This document shows positions 36,562-45,874 of a stretch of 64,000 bases of DNA, piece by piece. The notes under the pieces are model-generated. The model saw nothing but the letters and a program-made list of their open reading frames with translations. It had not been told where the DNA came from and made no database searches. Origin of the DNA: Blastopirellula sediminis (GTDB lineage Bacteria; Planctomycetota; Planctomycetia; Pirellulales; Pirellulaceae); the NCBI RefSeq assembly GCF_020966755.1, contig NZ_JAJKFT010000010.1, positions 2,940,720 to 3,004,719 of the forward strand, read 5' to 3'. Position numbers and translations under genes: made by a program. How positions within the stretch are numbered: the stretch's first letter is position 1; the number at the start of each line of letters is the position of its first letter.

Positions 36562-37014
36562 CTAGGAAGCCTTCGAAACGTTCGCGGCGGGTTGAAGAAG
36601 ACGAGCGGCCAACATTGTTTCGACCAGGAGCGTCAGCAGATAATAGACCATAATCATCCCGAATACGCCGCCTTCTGCAAGCGGGCCTTCGGCTTGTTTT
36701 AAAAATGCGCCGATCGCCAACGGAATGCCGGTTCGCAGGCCAATTCCGGCCATTGCAGCGTGCAGTCCAAAGGGCGTTCGCCGGTACGTGACGATCAACG
36801 TCAGCGCGGCGAGCGAGCTTCCCCAACAGATCATCGCGGCCAGCAGCACGGCTTGAATTCCGATCTCGCCATGTTGCGTATTCGCATACCAGGCGAGCAG
36901 CGGCGTCGGCAGTGCGACGGCGATTGTCAGTGCGAGCGCTGAGGGCCATAACTGCGATAGCAGCCCGGTCGACTTCGGCCCATTATCCGACGGTTCCGTG
37001 TTCACGGCGATCAC
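36562..37014 (-). CDS. AtpI-like membrane protein of the ATP synthase operon
   Basis: 150 residues with four hydrophobic segments (about 22-42, 55-77, 86-105, 115-140) and a polar N-terminus. Position between atpZ and atpB matches the AtpI/UncI protein thought to help c-ring assembly, but I see no diagnostic motif, so the name rests on topology and context. It ends 6 bases before atpB. Confidence 0.7.
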   Translation of the reverse strand: MIAVNTEPSDNGPKSTGLLSQLWPSALALTIAVALPTPLLAWYANTQHGEIGIQAVLLAAMICWGSSLAALTLIVTYRRTPFGLHAAMAGIGLRTGIPLAIGAFLKQAEGPLAEGGVFGMIMVYYLLTLLVETMLAARLLQPAANVSKAS

Positions 37015-37066
37015 AGTGAAGTTCTGCGTAAGGAAGAAGGTTCCCGCGCACGGTCGTTGACCGCCG

Positions 37067-37306
37067 CTACTCGTCCGATTTATCGCGCTGCTGATCCGCT
37101 TTGGCGTACTGCAGCAGGTGATAGATGGCGAGCGTAATTCCTAATGCAAACCCCAGAATGACCAATCCGCGAATGCCGAACTTCTTATCCAGCCAATGGC
37201 CGACCAGCCCTGGGGCGATCATCTCAATGCAAACTGCAAAGATCCGTCCGACCCACTCATAGGCGACCGCCATGGGCGGTCGGTCGTCAGCCGGTTGGTC
37301 GCTCAC
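37067..37306 (-). CDS. atpZ: AtpZ/AtpI-type small membrane protein
   Basis: First gene of the operon, 79 residues. Two membrane helices contain the family pattern of short F0F1-associated proteins: EWVGRIFAVCIEMIAPGLVG, HWLDKKFGIRGLVILGFALG, ITLAIYHLLQY. AtpZ/AtpI proteins have been implicated in c-ring assembly and cation transport. GTG start (in frame with the promoter 67 bases upstream), with AGGAAA upstream. Confidence 0.8.
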   Translation of the reverse strand: MSDQPADDRPPMAVAYEWVGRIFAVCIEMIAPGLVGHWLDKKFGIRGLVILGFALGITLAIYHLLQYAKADQQRDKSDE

Positions 37307-37372
37307 GGGGTTTCCTTGTCGCTACTACATGCGTCAATGAAAAAGTGAGACATCATTGCAGAATTGCGAATC

Positions 37373-37401
37373 AATGTAGAGGAAGGCCGAAAGGTGGTCA
37401 A
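37373..37401 (-). promoter_or_regulatory. Sigma-70-type promoter of the atp operon
   Basis: On the minus strand, TTGACC (complement of 37396-37401) and TACATT (complement of 37373-37378) are separated by exactly 17 bases and lie 67 bases upstream of atpZ. It is the best promoter match seen in the window. Confidence 0.65.
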
Positions 37402-37583
37402 TGAGCCGAAGGCGAGATCGTGCAAAAATTCACGAAGTTTTTGGCCCGCCGTAATTGATTACCGTGAAAAGAGTTGCAATTCTCCTGGCAGGTCTGGAAT
37501 TTGCTGCTAGCTGGGTGCGCAAGAATCATCGGCAATTGTGAAGGATCCCCTTTATCGGCCATCTGGGGGAGTTTTTGATTGCG

Positions 37584-38000
37584 TTGCGGCCTCCGTTTCG
37601 ATAGACTAGTACACGGAGATGACTATTGTTACTACCTCTGACTGGGCGTAGGAAGTTACCTCGGAAAGACTAGCGTTAGGCGTCCGCCAAGAGGCTGGCC
37701 AGTATGTCTGCACTACGAACTTCTCCGAGTCCCATCAACGGATCTGATCCACGCCATTATCAGCGGTCCTGCCTGCAAGACGCGTAAGCGAGTCTCTCTA
37801 CGGAAGAACAGAGAAGTTGCTCCCCTTAGGAAAGCTGCACCCTTGGTCGATTTCGAGACCCTCGAAATTCCCGCAAGTGTCGTTGCTGCCCTCCTTTTCG
37901 TGAACTGAACCGACGCCGAACGTTGCCCAATCAAACGGAATTGGGGTAATGCGGTTCAATACATTTCTTTCACGGACGAAACAACCGGGACGAACCAACC
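37584..38000 (+). ncRNA. Candidate structured RNA in a 766-base intergenic region
   Basis: The gap 37307-38072 holds no credible protein gene. A promoter-like pair, TTGCGG (37584-37589) with TAGTAC (37607-37612), 17 bases apart, would start an RNA near 37619. Downstream, CGGAGA (near 37614) can close on TCTCCG (near 37728), with GAAGTT/AACTTC nested inside and a GGCGTCCGCC hairpin at the centre. A perfect 8-bp stem lies at 37850-37868 (ATTTCGAG/CTCGAAAT), and CCCAAT/ATTGGG pair near 37928-37945. It matches none of RNase P RNA, tmRNA, SRP RNA or 6S RNA that I can recognise. Alternatively it is only a long leader of the DUF4912 gene. Confidence 0.3.
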
Positions 38001-38058
38001 GTACCAAGCGTACACCAATGCGGCTCTGTGCGCCGCTCGCTTGGTCTGGCCGACGTGT

Positions 38059-38063
38059 GGAGG
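38059..38063 (+). promoter_or_regulatory. Ribosome-binding site fixing the DUF4912 gene start
   Basis: GGAGG, 9 bases before TTG at 38073. It favours this start over the in-frame GTG at 38028. Confidence 0.6.
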
Positions 38064-38072
38064 ACTAGTCTG

Positions 38073-39197
38073 TTGATTACCGCAGCGTCTTTAAAAGAGT
38101 ACACCGCGAAAGATCTTGCTCAGATGGCCAAAAGCCGTGGAGTGAGCGGCTGGCATTCGATGCGAAAAGACGAGCTTGTCAAAGCGATCTTGAAGCTCAA
38201 CAAAACCCAGGGGAATCGCAAAGCCGCAGCTGTCGCGAAAGAGGCCAAAAGCGAAGTCGCTTCCGCCAAGCGCACTCGTTCGGCTGCTGCTTCGAAAGCG
38301 ACTTCCGCCAAGCCGGTCGAGAAGTCGAATCCGAAAGTCGTACGCGAAATCCAAGACGCGCACCAGCGGCGAGAGCAACTGAAGGATATCTCGCACGCCG
38401 ATCACGAAGCGGGACAAGACCGCATCGTGCTGATGGTGCGCGATTCGTATTGGTTGCACGCTTACTGGGAAATCTCGCGTAAGTCGATTCAGCGAGCCAA
38501 GGCCGCTCTCGCCGAGCATTGGCACACCGCTCGGCCGGTGTTGCGTCTGATGGAAGTCGACGGCGGCGCCGCCGAACGGGTCGTTCGTCAGATCGACGTC
38601 CATGGCGGCGTTCGCAATTGGTACATCGACGTCAACGATCCGCCGAAGAGCTTCCGAGCGATCATCGGTTACGTCGCTGCGTCGGGCAAGTTCCATGCTC
38701 TCTCGCGCAGCAACCTGGTCACCACTCCGGAGCCGGGCGCTTGCGACGACGTGGACGCCAACTGGAGCGACGTCGCGGAGAACGTCGACCGCATTTACGC
38801 TCTCAGCGGCGGTAACGACGACGAGAACGTCAGCCGCGAGCTGAAAGAGCTGCTGGAAGAACGTTTCAGCCGCCCGATCGGCGAACCGCTCGGCGCCCAG
38901 CTCGGCAAAGTGGCCGAACGTCTGCATCGTCAACGTCCGGAGTTTGAGTTGGACGTCGATGTCGAGATGATCGTTTACGGTCGTACTCGCACCGGCGCCT
39001 ACGTCACCCTCTCGGGCGACCCGGTCAAAGTCCATGAAGATGGCGCCTTCTTGGTGAAGATGAACCTGCCGGATAAGCGGCAGATCTTCCCGATTGTCGC
39101 TCGCAGCCATGACGGCCTGGAACAACGGACCGTCGCCCTGGCGATCGAGCGAAACACCAAGATCATGGATCCGGTTTCGCACGACTCTGGCGACTAG
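38073..39197 (+). CDS. Rho-N domain / DUF4912 protein
   Basis: 374 residues. The N-terminal ~40 residues form a Rho N-terminal-like helical module (YTAKDLAQMAKSRGVSGWHS, MRKDELVKAILK). A Lys/Ala-rich linker follows, then DUF4912 (RIVLMVRDSYWLHAYWEISR, RQIDVHGGVRNWYIDVNDPP, AIIGYVAASGKFHALSRSN). The C-terminal part repeats a beta-rich pattern (YGRTRTGAYVTLSGDPVKV). DUF4912 proteins are widespread but uncharacterised; the Rho-N module suggests nucleic-acid binding. TTG start. A strong terminator follows at 39300. Confidence 0.85.
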   Translation: MITAASLKEYTAKDLAQMAKSRGVSGWHSMRKDELVKAILKLNKTQGNRKAAAVAKEAKSEVASAKRTRSAAASKATSAKPVEKSNPKVVREIQDAHQRREQLKDISHADHEAGQDRIVLMVRDSYWLHAYWEISRKSIQRAKAALAEHWHTARPVLRLMEVDGGAAERVVRQIDVHGGVRNWYIDVNDPPKSFRAIIGYVAASGKFHALSRSNLVTTPEPGACDDVDANWSDVAENVDRIYALSGGNDDENVSRELKELLEERFSRPIGEPLGAQLGKVAERLHRQRPEFELDVDVEMIVYGRTRTGAYVTLSGDPVKVHEDGAFLVKMNLPDKRQIFPIVARSHDGLEQRTVALAIERNTKIMDPVSHDSGD

Positions 39198-39299
39198 TCA
39201 GGGGGGCGACGAGCCGGTTAGCCCCAAACGTGCGGTTCTTTCCGTGGTATCGCGAAGAAACGCACGCTGGACGTGAACAAGCGAGTGGAATCATTTCAG

Positions 39300-39335
39300 C
39301 CGGTGAACTTCAATAAGAAGTTCACCGGTTTTTTT
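39300..39335 (+). terminator. Rho-independent terminator after the DUF4912 gene
   Basis: A perfect 12-bp stem, CCGGTGAACTTC (39300-39311) with GAAGTTCACCGG (39317-39328), has a 5-base loop and seven T. It ends 21 bases before the next start, so that gene needs its own promoter or partial read-through. Confidence 0.9.
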
Positions 39336-39356
39336 ATCCCGCCTAGGAACCTGCCG

Positions 39357-40238
39357 ATGTCAACTCGCCGTCAATTTCTCGTACAGTCTGCGGCTCTGAC
39401 CGCTGGAGCGATGGGACTATCCGCTATGCCGGCGCTGGCCGCCGAATCGACGCCGAACGGCTTTAAAAAGGCCGTGAAGATCGGGATGGTCGGCGTTCCT
39501 GGTTCGCTGGAAGATAAGTTCCGCGTCTTGAAAGAGCTCGGCTTTGACGGGGTCGAGTTGAATTCGCCCGATGGTCCGCCGGCCGATGTGGTGAAAGCGG
39601 CGATCGACGCGACCGGGCTGCCGGTTCACGGCGTCGTCGATTCGAAGCATTGGAACGTCACGTTGTCGGATCCCAATCCGGAAGTTCGCGCCAATGCGGT
39701 CGCCGATCTGAAGACCGCGATCCAGGCTTCGAAAGATTACGGCGGCACCAGCGTGCTATTGGTCCCCGGCGTCGTCAAGGGAGACGTCACCTACGATCAA
39801 TGCTGGGAACGCTCGATCGCCGCGATCCGCGAGGCGTTGCCGCTGGCCGAAAAGCTGGATATCCAGATCCTGATGGAAAACGTCTGGAACAACTTCCTGA
39901 CCGATCCGAAAGAGACGGCTCGCTTCATTGACGAGCTCGATTCGGAAATGGTTGGCGCCTACTTCGACGTCGGCAACACCGTCCGCTATTCGCCCCCGCA
40001 CGAATGGATCCCGATCCTCGGCAAGCGAATCAAAAAGCTCGACATCAAGGACTACGCCAATCCGCCGGGCAAAGGCTTCGGCGCTCCTTTGATGGAAGGG
40101 GACGTTGATTGGCCGCAAGTGATGGCCGAACTGAAGAAGGTCGGCTACGTCGGTTGGGGCACGGCCGAAATCGCTGGCGGCGACAAGGAACGCCTGACCT
40201 GGATCGCCGATCGAATGAACAAGATCTTCGCCAGCTAA
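39357..40238 (+). CDS. Tat-exported sugar phosphate isomerase/epimerase-like TIM barrel
   Basis: Xylose-isomerase-like (AP endonuclease 2 superfamily) barrel, 293 residues. N-terminal Tat signal STRRQFLVQSAALTAGAMG. Then VKIGMVGVPGSLEDKF, ELGFDGVELNSP, DIQILMENVWNNFLTDP, VGAYFDVGNTVRYSPPHEW and a C-terminal AEIAGGDKERL. The Glu, Asp/His metal-ligand layout is visible. Planctomycetes encode many such exported isomerase-like proteins next to carbohydrate genes; substrate unknown. ATG at 39357 is chosen because the Tat motif begins there; the frame extends upstream through the terminator. Confidence 0.88.
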   Translation: MSTRRQFLVQSAALTAGAMGLSAMPALAAESTPNGFKKAVKIGMVGVPGSLEDKFRVLKELGFDGVELNSPDGPPADVVKAAIDATGLPVHGVVDSKHWNVTLSDPNPEVRANAVADLKTAIQASKDYGGTSVLLVPGVVKGDVTYDQCWERSIAAIREALPLAEKLDIQILMENVWNNFLTDPKETARFIDELDSEMVGAYFDVGNTVRYSPPHEWIPILGKRIKKLDIKDYANPPGKGFGAPLMEGDVDWPQVMAELKKVGYVGWGTAEIAGGDKERLTWIADRMNKIFAS

Positions 40239-40268
40239 CGTAGCGGCGATGTAGCGAATAAAACGGAA

Positions 40269-40297
40269 AACGGACGCTCAGCGGCGTCCGTTTTTTT
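40269..40297 (+). terminator. Rho-independent terminator after the isomerase gene
   Basis: CGGACGC (40271-40277) pairs with GCGTCCG (40284-40290), extended by A-T pairs, then seven T. It separates this gene from the convergent larE, whose stop is at 40296. Confidence 0.85.
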
Positions 40298-41117
40298 ATT
40301 GGAGTCGCACGGCGGAAAGATCGACGAAGCCGTTTAGATTGCCCGAGCGAAAGCCTTCGAGGTCGAGCGTCACCGCGCGAAAGCCTAGCTCTCGCAGCTT
40401 GCTCGCCAGTTCGGTGCGGAGCGGATCGGTCGCCAGTTCGGCGATTCGCTCCGGCGTCACTTCGATCCGCGCGATGTCGCCGCGATGGTACCGGACGCGA
40501 AACTCGCGCAAGCCCCGCGCACGCAGGAAGTCCTCCGCCGCTTCAATCATCGCCAGCCGCTCTGGCGTCGCTTCTTCGCCATAGGCGATGCGACTCGCCA
40601 GGCAGGGGGACGCCGGTTTGTCATGCACCGACAAGTTCCAATGTTGGGCAAGCGCGCGAACGTCCGCTTTGGTCAGCCCGCATTCGATCAACGGCGAACG
40701 AACCTGGTGGTTCTGGGCGGCGATCATGCCGGGACGATGATCTCCCTGGTCGTCGACGTTGGCGCCGTTGATGATCAGCGGCGCATCGATCGCGCTGACC
40801 AGCAGCTCGATCTGCGAATAGAGTTCGGTCTTGCAGTGGAAGCAGCGATCGGGGGCGTTCTGGATGTAGAGCGGGTTCGTCGTTTCCTGCGTGTCGACGA
40901 TCTCATGGCGAATGCCGATCTCAGCCGCGACCCGTATCGCCTCTTCGATCTCGTTGCGGGGAACGCTTGGACTGCGTGCGGTAATAGCGACGGCACTTTC
41001 CCCTAGGGCAAGAAACGCAGCCTTAGCGACAACTGCACTATCGACGCCACCCGAGAATGCGACGGCGCAGCTCTGGTAGGTGGCGATCGTTTGGACGAGT
41101 TGATCGGCGAGTTTCAT
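40296..41117 (-). CDS. larE: ATP-dependent sacrificial sulfur transferase LarE-like
   Basis: PP-loop enzyme that adds sulfur to the pyridinium precursor of the nickel-pincer cofactor of lactate racemase. 273 residues: PP-loop VAFSGGVDSAVVAKAAF near residue 19, APDRCFHCKTELYSQIELL, GANVDDQGDHRPGMIAA, and the cysteine-bearing segment KPASPCLASRIAYGEEAT. The two-Cys RCFHCK plus the later Cys leave open whether sulfur comes from a sacrificed cysteine or an Fe-S cluster. larA, larB and larC are not in this window. ATG at 41117. Confidence 0.9.
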   Translation of the reverse strand: MKLADQLVQTIATYQSCAVAFSGGVDSAVVAKAAFLALGESAVAITARSPSVPRNEIEEAIRVAAEIGIRHEIVDTQETTNPLYIQNAPDRCFHCKTELYSQIELLVSAIDAPLIINGANVDDQGDHRPGMIAAQNHQVRSPLIECGLTKADVRALAQHWNLSVHDKPASPCLASRIAYGEEATPERLAMIEAAEDFLRARGLREFRVRYHRGDIARIEVTPERIAELATDPLRTELASKLRELGFRAVTLDLEGFRSGNLNGFVDLSAVRLQ

Positions 41118-41132
41118 GAGTCAGAAATTATA

Positions 41133-41144
41133 CCCTCTAGAGGG
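41133..41144. promoter_or_regulatory. 12-bp perfect palindrome between larE and the DUF1559 gene
   Basis: CCCTCTAGAGGG lies 16 bases upstream of the larE start, in the intergenic region shared with the divergent DUF1559 gene. Position and symmetry suit an operator, but there is only one copy. Confidence 0.3.
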
Positions 41145-41325
41145 GTTTTGATAAAAAATCAGCCATGGGGCAGATCTTTGTTATAACGAAGGATTGATGG
41201 AGCGATATCTTTGGTTAAGATTGCTCTGCTTCTTTCCAAATAATCTCTTTTTTCTCGTTGAAAGAAGCCCCAAACCAGCTGCAGTTATCTTCGCAATTAT
41301 TTTTACCCTACGCGAGGTCCCCCTT

Positions 41326-42363
41326 ATGTCTCCGCATGCGCCTGCCCGTTATTCCCGGCGAGGTTTTACCCTCGTCGAACTGTTGGTCGTCATTGCTATC
41401 ATCGGCGTCTTGATTGCGCTGCTGCTTCCGGCCGTTCAACAGGCTCGCGAAGCTGCCCGCCGCAGCCAGTGCATCAATAACATGAAGCAGCTCGCGTTGG
41501 CGATGCACAACTTCCATGACACGTTCCGCGAGTTTCCGCTGAACGCCTACGGCCCGGACGCCGGCGTGACTTGGAACGGCTGGGAACGTTTCAGTGCGAA
41601 CTACAAGATCCTACCCTTCATCGAACAGAACGCGTTGTACGAACAGTTCAACCTGGGCGGCAGCTGGGGAACCAACCGCAACGGCCCGATGAACGTTTCG
41701 CTGAACGCGTTCCTTTGCCCGTCGGCCCAGCCGGCTCCCCCGTCGAGCTTCTCGTGGGGTGGTCCTGGTACGAACTACGCCTGGTGCTCGGGCAGTTCGC
41801 TGCACACCGCTTGGAGCGCCAACGAAACGAACGCCAACGGTCTCTTCAACATGAGGAAAGAACGGAACATGGCCTATGCGACCGACGGTCTGTCGAACAC
41901 CATGTTCCTCTCCGAAATCTTGTCGGGGGACGGCGTCGCTGGTCAGCCGAAGTATCCGTATGACGTCTTCTATGTTCAAGGGGGCGACGGCCCGTTCACT
42001 TCGGTCGCGAACAAGGCGTACCCGACGCAGGCTGAACTGACCGCGATCGGCACCGCCGCTCAATCGCCGGTCGACGAACGAAGCAACAACGGCACGTTGT
42101 GGGCCTGGTACGCTCACGGCCAATCGCTGTTCAACGCGTCGGCCACTCCCAACTGGCAATATCCGACCGCTGGCGGCAACTGCTGCCCGGGCGGCGCTCA
42201 TGACTGGGGTTGGGGGGTGATTCCGCCGCGTAGCCTGCATCCGGGCGGCGTGAACGCCGGTTTCGGCGACGGCTCGGTTCACTTTATCGCCAACACCGTC
42301 GACCTGGTGACGTTCCAACGTCTGGGCAGCTGCAACGACGGTCAGGTTTTGGGCGAATACTAA
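41326..42363 (+). CDS. DUF1559 protein with type IV pilin-like N-terminus
   Basis: 345 residues. The N-terminus RRGFTLVELLVVIAIIGVLI is a class III (prepilin) signal with the conserved Glu at +5 after the G/F cut. AREAARRSQCINNMKQLALA and NFHDT follow, the DUF1559 hallmark. The C-terminus has HPGGVNAGFGDGSVHFI. This family is hugely expanded in planctomycetes and functions are unknown; members are likely processed by a prepilin peptidase such as the one at 17.3 kb. ATG at 41326 is the family start; GAGG lies upstream. A small lipoprotein gene follows 21 bases later. Confidence 0.93.
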   Translation: MSPHAPARYSRRGFTLVELLVVIAIIGVLIALLLPAVQQAREAARRSQCINNMKQLALAMHNFHDTFREFPLNAYGPDAGVTWNGWERFSANYKILPFIEQNALYEQFNLGGSWGTNRNGPMNVSLNAFLCPSAQPAPPSSFSWGGPGTNYAWCSGSSLHTAWSANETNANGLFNMRKERNMAYATDGLSNTMFLSEILSGDGVAGQPKYPYDVFYVQGGDGPFTSVANKAYPTQAELTAIGTAAQSPVDERSNNGTLWAWYAHGQSLFNASATPNWQYPTAGGNCCPGGAHDWGWGVIPPRSLHPGGVNAGFGDGSVHFIANTVDLVTFQRLGSCNDGQVLGEY

Positions 42364-42384
42364 GGCTCGCAAAGGAAGGCAACG

Positions 42385-42726
42385 ATGATGATGCGATATG
42401 CGGGCTTGGTCCTGCTCTGTCTGACGCTCTCTTTCGGCTGCGTAAAAGGGCCGGAAGAACGTGTTTACCAGCTGAAGCCGCCGGGGGCGATGAAAGAAGC
42501 CCAGATGGTCCTGGAGAATTACGCCCAGGGCGGTCCGTATGGCAGCGAAGTCGAAGGTTTTGATCGGATGATCGAGAAGGTCAACGAAGAAGCGCCCAGC
42601 TACGGCGCGATCGTTTCCGACGCGTTCAAGAAGATCAAAGAGAACCCCGGCTCGCGTCAAAAGGTGGCGAAAGACGCCCTGGCGAAACTGCCGTCGAATC
42701 AGCAGGTCGAAGAGCCCGCCAAATAG
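42385..42726 (+). CDS. Small lipoprotein downstream of DUF1559 gene
   Basis: 113 residues with a lipoprotein signal ending at the lipobox LSFGC (Cys19). The mature part is hydrophilic, mostly helical by composition (EAQMVLENYAQGGPYGSEVE; FDRMIEKVNEEAP). Start ATG ATG ATG with AAGGAAGG upstream. Small lipoproteins often follow DUF1559 genes in planctomycetes, suggesting a joint role at the envelope. No named family recognised. Confidence 0.8.
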   Translation: MMMRYAGLVLLCLTLSFGCVKGPEERVYQLKPPGAMKEAQMVLENYAQGGPYGSEVEGFDRMIEKVNEEAPSYGAIVSDAFKKIKENPGSRQKVAKDALAKLPSNQQVEEPAK

Positions 42727-42754
42727 TAGGCGACGAAGCCAAATCGGTATTCCT

Positions 42755-42787
42755 GAAGCGAGGAGCCCCGGCTCCTCGCTTCTTTTT
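42755..42787 (+). terminator. Rho-independent terminator after the lipoprotein gene
   Basis: A perfect 12-bp stem, GAAGCGAGGAGC (42755-42766) with GCTCCTCGCTTC (42771-42782), has a 4-base loop and five T. Confidence 0.9.
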
Positions 42788-42847
42788 ATGCGCAGAGAAA
42801 AGCTCGCCCCAGCGGCGAGCTCTTCACAATTTACGTGGCGGCGTCGC

Positions 42848-44053
<1,206 letters not shown>

Positions 44054-44335
44054 GAGACGGTCTTTCGGTCGACGAATGGGAAGCAGGGTGTAGTAAGGTA
44101 ATGCGCCGCCTACGGGTTAGGAAAAACCGACGGCGACAGCGCTGATTATCGACTTTTCCGCCGCGATCACAACCGGGCACGACAGCAGAGGAGGGGAGAA
44201 AGATGGACCTTAGCCGGTAGTATTCACGAATTACCGCCGTGGCGCCCCCCAAAAACGTCGTCGCTTCTGTCGCGGATCGAACTTCGCCGCCGGCACGGCC
44301 TGGGGATCAGGCTTTTTCCGTCTGCGGAGGAGAGA

Positions 44336-45352
44336 TCACTTGCGGAAGAACTCAACGGCGTCCGGATGGTCGCGTTGAAGTTGATCCGTGGCGAGATATC
44401 GTTTCGCCGGTTCTGAGTCTCGCAGGTAAGCGTCCCAAAAGGCGAGACTCGCCGTTTTCACGACCTGGCTCATTCGATTCTGAGCCTCTTTGCCGCTGCG
44501 CCCGTCGTAGGAAAAGTGGTTCGCGCCGGTGATGTAGCCCCAGTATTTATCGCCGGGCGGGCTGAGACGAAATCCCTCCGCACGCCAGCGCGGCTCTTCT
44601 GCATGGAGGCCAGGGTCTTCCGATCCGGTCAGCATCATCATCGGAATGTTGATCTTGTCCCAAGAGTGGTCATGCAACCCTTGTTGTCCCCGTCCCTGAC
44701 CCGCGATCGGCAGGATGGCCCGAATGCGAACGTCCAAAAAGCTGGCCGGCTCTTCCTGGTCCGGCAACATCACCGTGGCGCCGCCGGTCAACATCGACGT
44801 GTAGGCGCCAAACGAGTGTCCGCCAACGCCTAGCTCGTCGGCGCTGAACTCCCCACGGAACTTCGTCAGCTTCGATTCGATAACTCCCAGCGAGTCGATC
44901 AGCAAAGAAATGTCGGCAGTTCGGCTCCGCCAAGTCGCAGGTCGATCCATCTGGGCCTGCACGCCGGTCTGGTTGGTTACCGACCGGGCGTCGATATGCG
45001 TTGGATGAATCACCACATACCCATGTCGGGCCCAGTGCTCGCTCAACGGGCCGAAGACGTTTTTGTCGTAGCGATAGCCGTGCGAGAAGATAATGACAGG
45101 CAAAGCCTGATCCGTGACCGGATAACGCACCTTGACCGACAGATCGATGTTTCGCTGCGGGTCGGTCAGCAAGATATCTTCCGTGACTGTTTCGTCAAAC
45201 GGTCCCGCCGCTGGGATATATCCTGCCCGATTCGGTTCGACCGAACTCTCTTGCTCCTTTACCGCCGCCGGTCCCGAAAGGCTCCACAGAACCACGCACA
45301 GGCCAACGACGATTTGCGATCGGAAGCAGCGCCGCGTCGCCAGGTCAGTCAT
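44336..45352 (-). CDS. Secreted alpha/beta hydrolase (dienelactone/PAF-hydrolase-like)
   Basis: 338 residues. An N-terminal hydrophobic segment (QIVVGLCVVLWSLSGPAA) acts as signal or anchor. The fold shows PVIIFSHGYRYDKNVFGPL (oxyanion loop), the nucleophile elbow VGGHSFGAYTSML, LTGSEDPGLHAEEP and the His-containing TGANHFSYDGRSG. An esterase of exported type is likely; substrate unknown. It is separated by 282 bases without genes from apgM. Confidence 0.85.
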   Translation of the reverse strand: MTDLATRRCFRSQIVVGLCVVLWSLSGPAAVKEQESSVEPNRAGYIPAAGPFDETVTEDILLTDPQRNIDLSVKVRYPVTDQALPVIIFSHGYRYDKNVFGPLSEHWARHGYVVIHPTHIDARSVTNQTGVQAQMDRPATWRSRTADISLLIDSLGVIESKLTKFRGEFSADELGVGGHSFGAYTSMLTGGATVMLPDQEEPASFLDVRIRAILPIAGQGRGQQGLHDHSWDKINIPMMMLTGSEDPGLHAEEPRWRAEGFRLSPPGDKYWGYITGANHFSYDGRSGKEAQNRMSQVVKTASLAFWDAYLRDSEPAKRYLATDQLQRDHPDAVEFFRK

Positions 45353-45502
45353 CGTTCCGTTTCCTTCGATTGCAGATGCGTCGTCGAATTGCTCGAATCA
45401 TCCACCCCATCGTAATCGCAATCGGTTCGCCGAGCCCGCCAAGACCGCGCATATCCAACAGCAACCAGACGCCGGCCGATTCCCCGGTGGACAATAGAAA
45501 CC
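45353..45502. other. Gap between the hydrolase gene and the T-tract array
   Basis: This is the left part of a 953-base non-genic stretch (45353-46305). It should hold the hydrolase promoter. Nothing else could be supported. Confidence 0.4.
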
Positions 45503-45874
45503 GGACTGGACCGCTGCCTTATTTTTTTCGCGTCGACCTGCATCAAAGCAATTCGTTTGCGCTCAAACGGACAGTGGACTGGACTGTGCACTTTTTTTCT
45601 TCGCCCAAGAAGGACTGAGCCCTGTTTGTCCTCGCCAGCGAGTGGACTGGACCGCCGCACGCATTTTTTTGACCACCAAGGACTGGACTGGACCGCTGAC
45701 GTATTTTTTTCGTGTTGACCTCTATCAACACAATTCCTTCGCACCCAAACAGACAGTGGACTGGACTGCGCCGTTTTTTTTCACCAACGACTGGACTGGA
45801 CCGCCGCGCGTTTTTTTTTTGATCCAGAGTGGACTGGACCGAGGTCATTTTTTTCACGATCGGACCCAGTCCAC
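45503..45874. repeat. Irregular array of T-tract repeats
   Basis: Seven copies of a unit begin GTGGACTGGACCGCCG (with variants) and run after 4-6 bases into 7-10 consecutive T. Cores start at about 45503, 45575, 45643, 45684, 45757, 45792 and 45830. Units are short (35-41 bases) or long (68-73). The two 73-base units at 45503 and 45684 share an extra homologous stretch (GTCGACCTGCATCAA / GTTGACCTCTATCAA). An inverted half copy closes the array at 45861-45874. On the plus strand the units read as peptide repeats DWTGP..FF, but in different frames with stops between. There is no cas gene and no spacer-like uniform pattern. Confidence 0.8.

Noticed and set aside
37840-37990. SRP RNA on the minus strand (AAGGAGGGCAGCAAC resembles the GGAAGGCAGCAGCC loop)
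   Set aside because: The invariant GGUCAGG and GGAA tetraloop context is missing and the flanks do not close a long hairpin.
37614-38000. RNase P RNA or tmRNA
   Set aside because: Neither the GAGGAAAGUCC element of RNase P nor the GGTTCRANTCC T-arm of tmRNA is present.
45503-45874. CRISPR array
   Set aside because: Units are irregular (35-73 bases), the 'spacers' are partly homologous to each other and contain T-tracts, and no cas gene is present.
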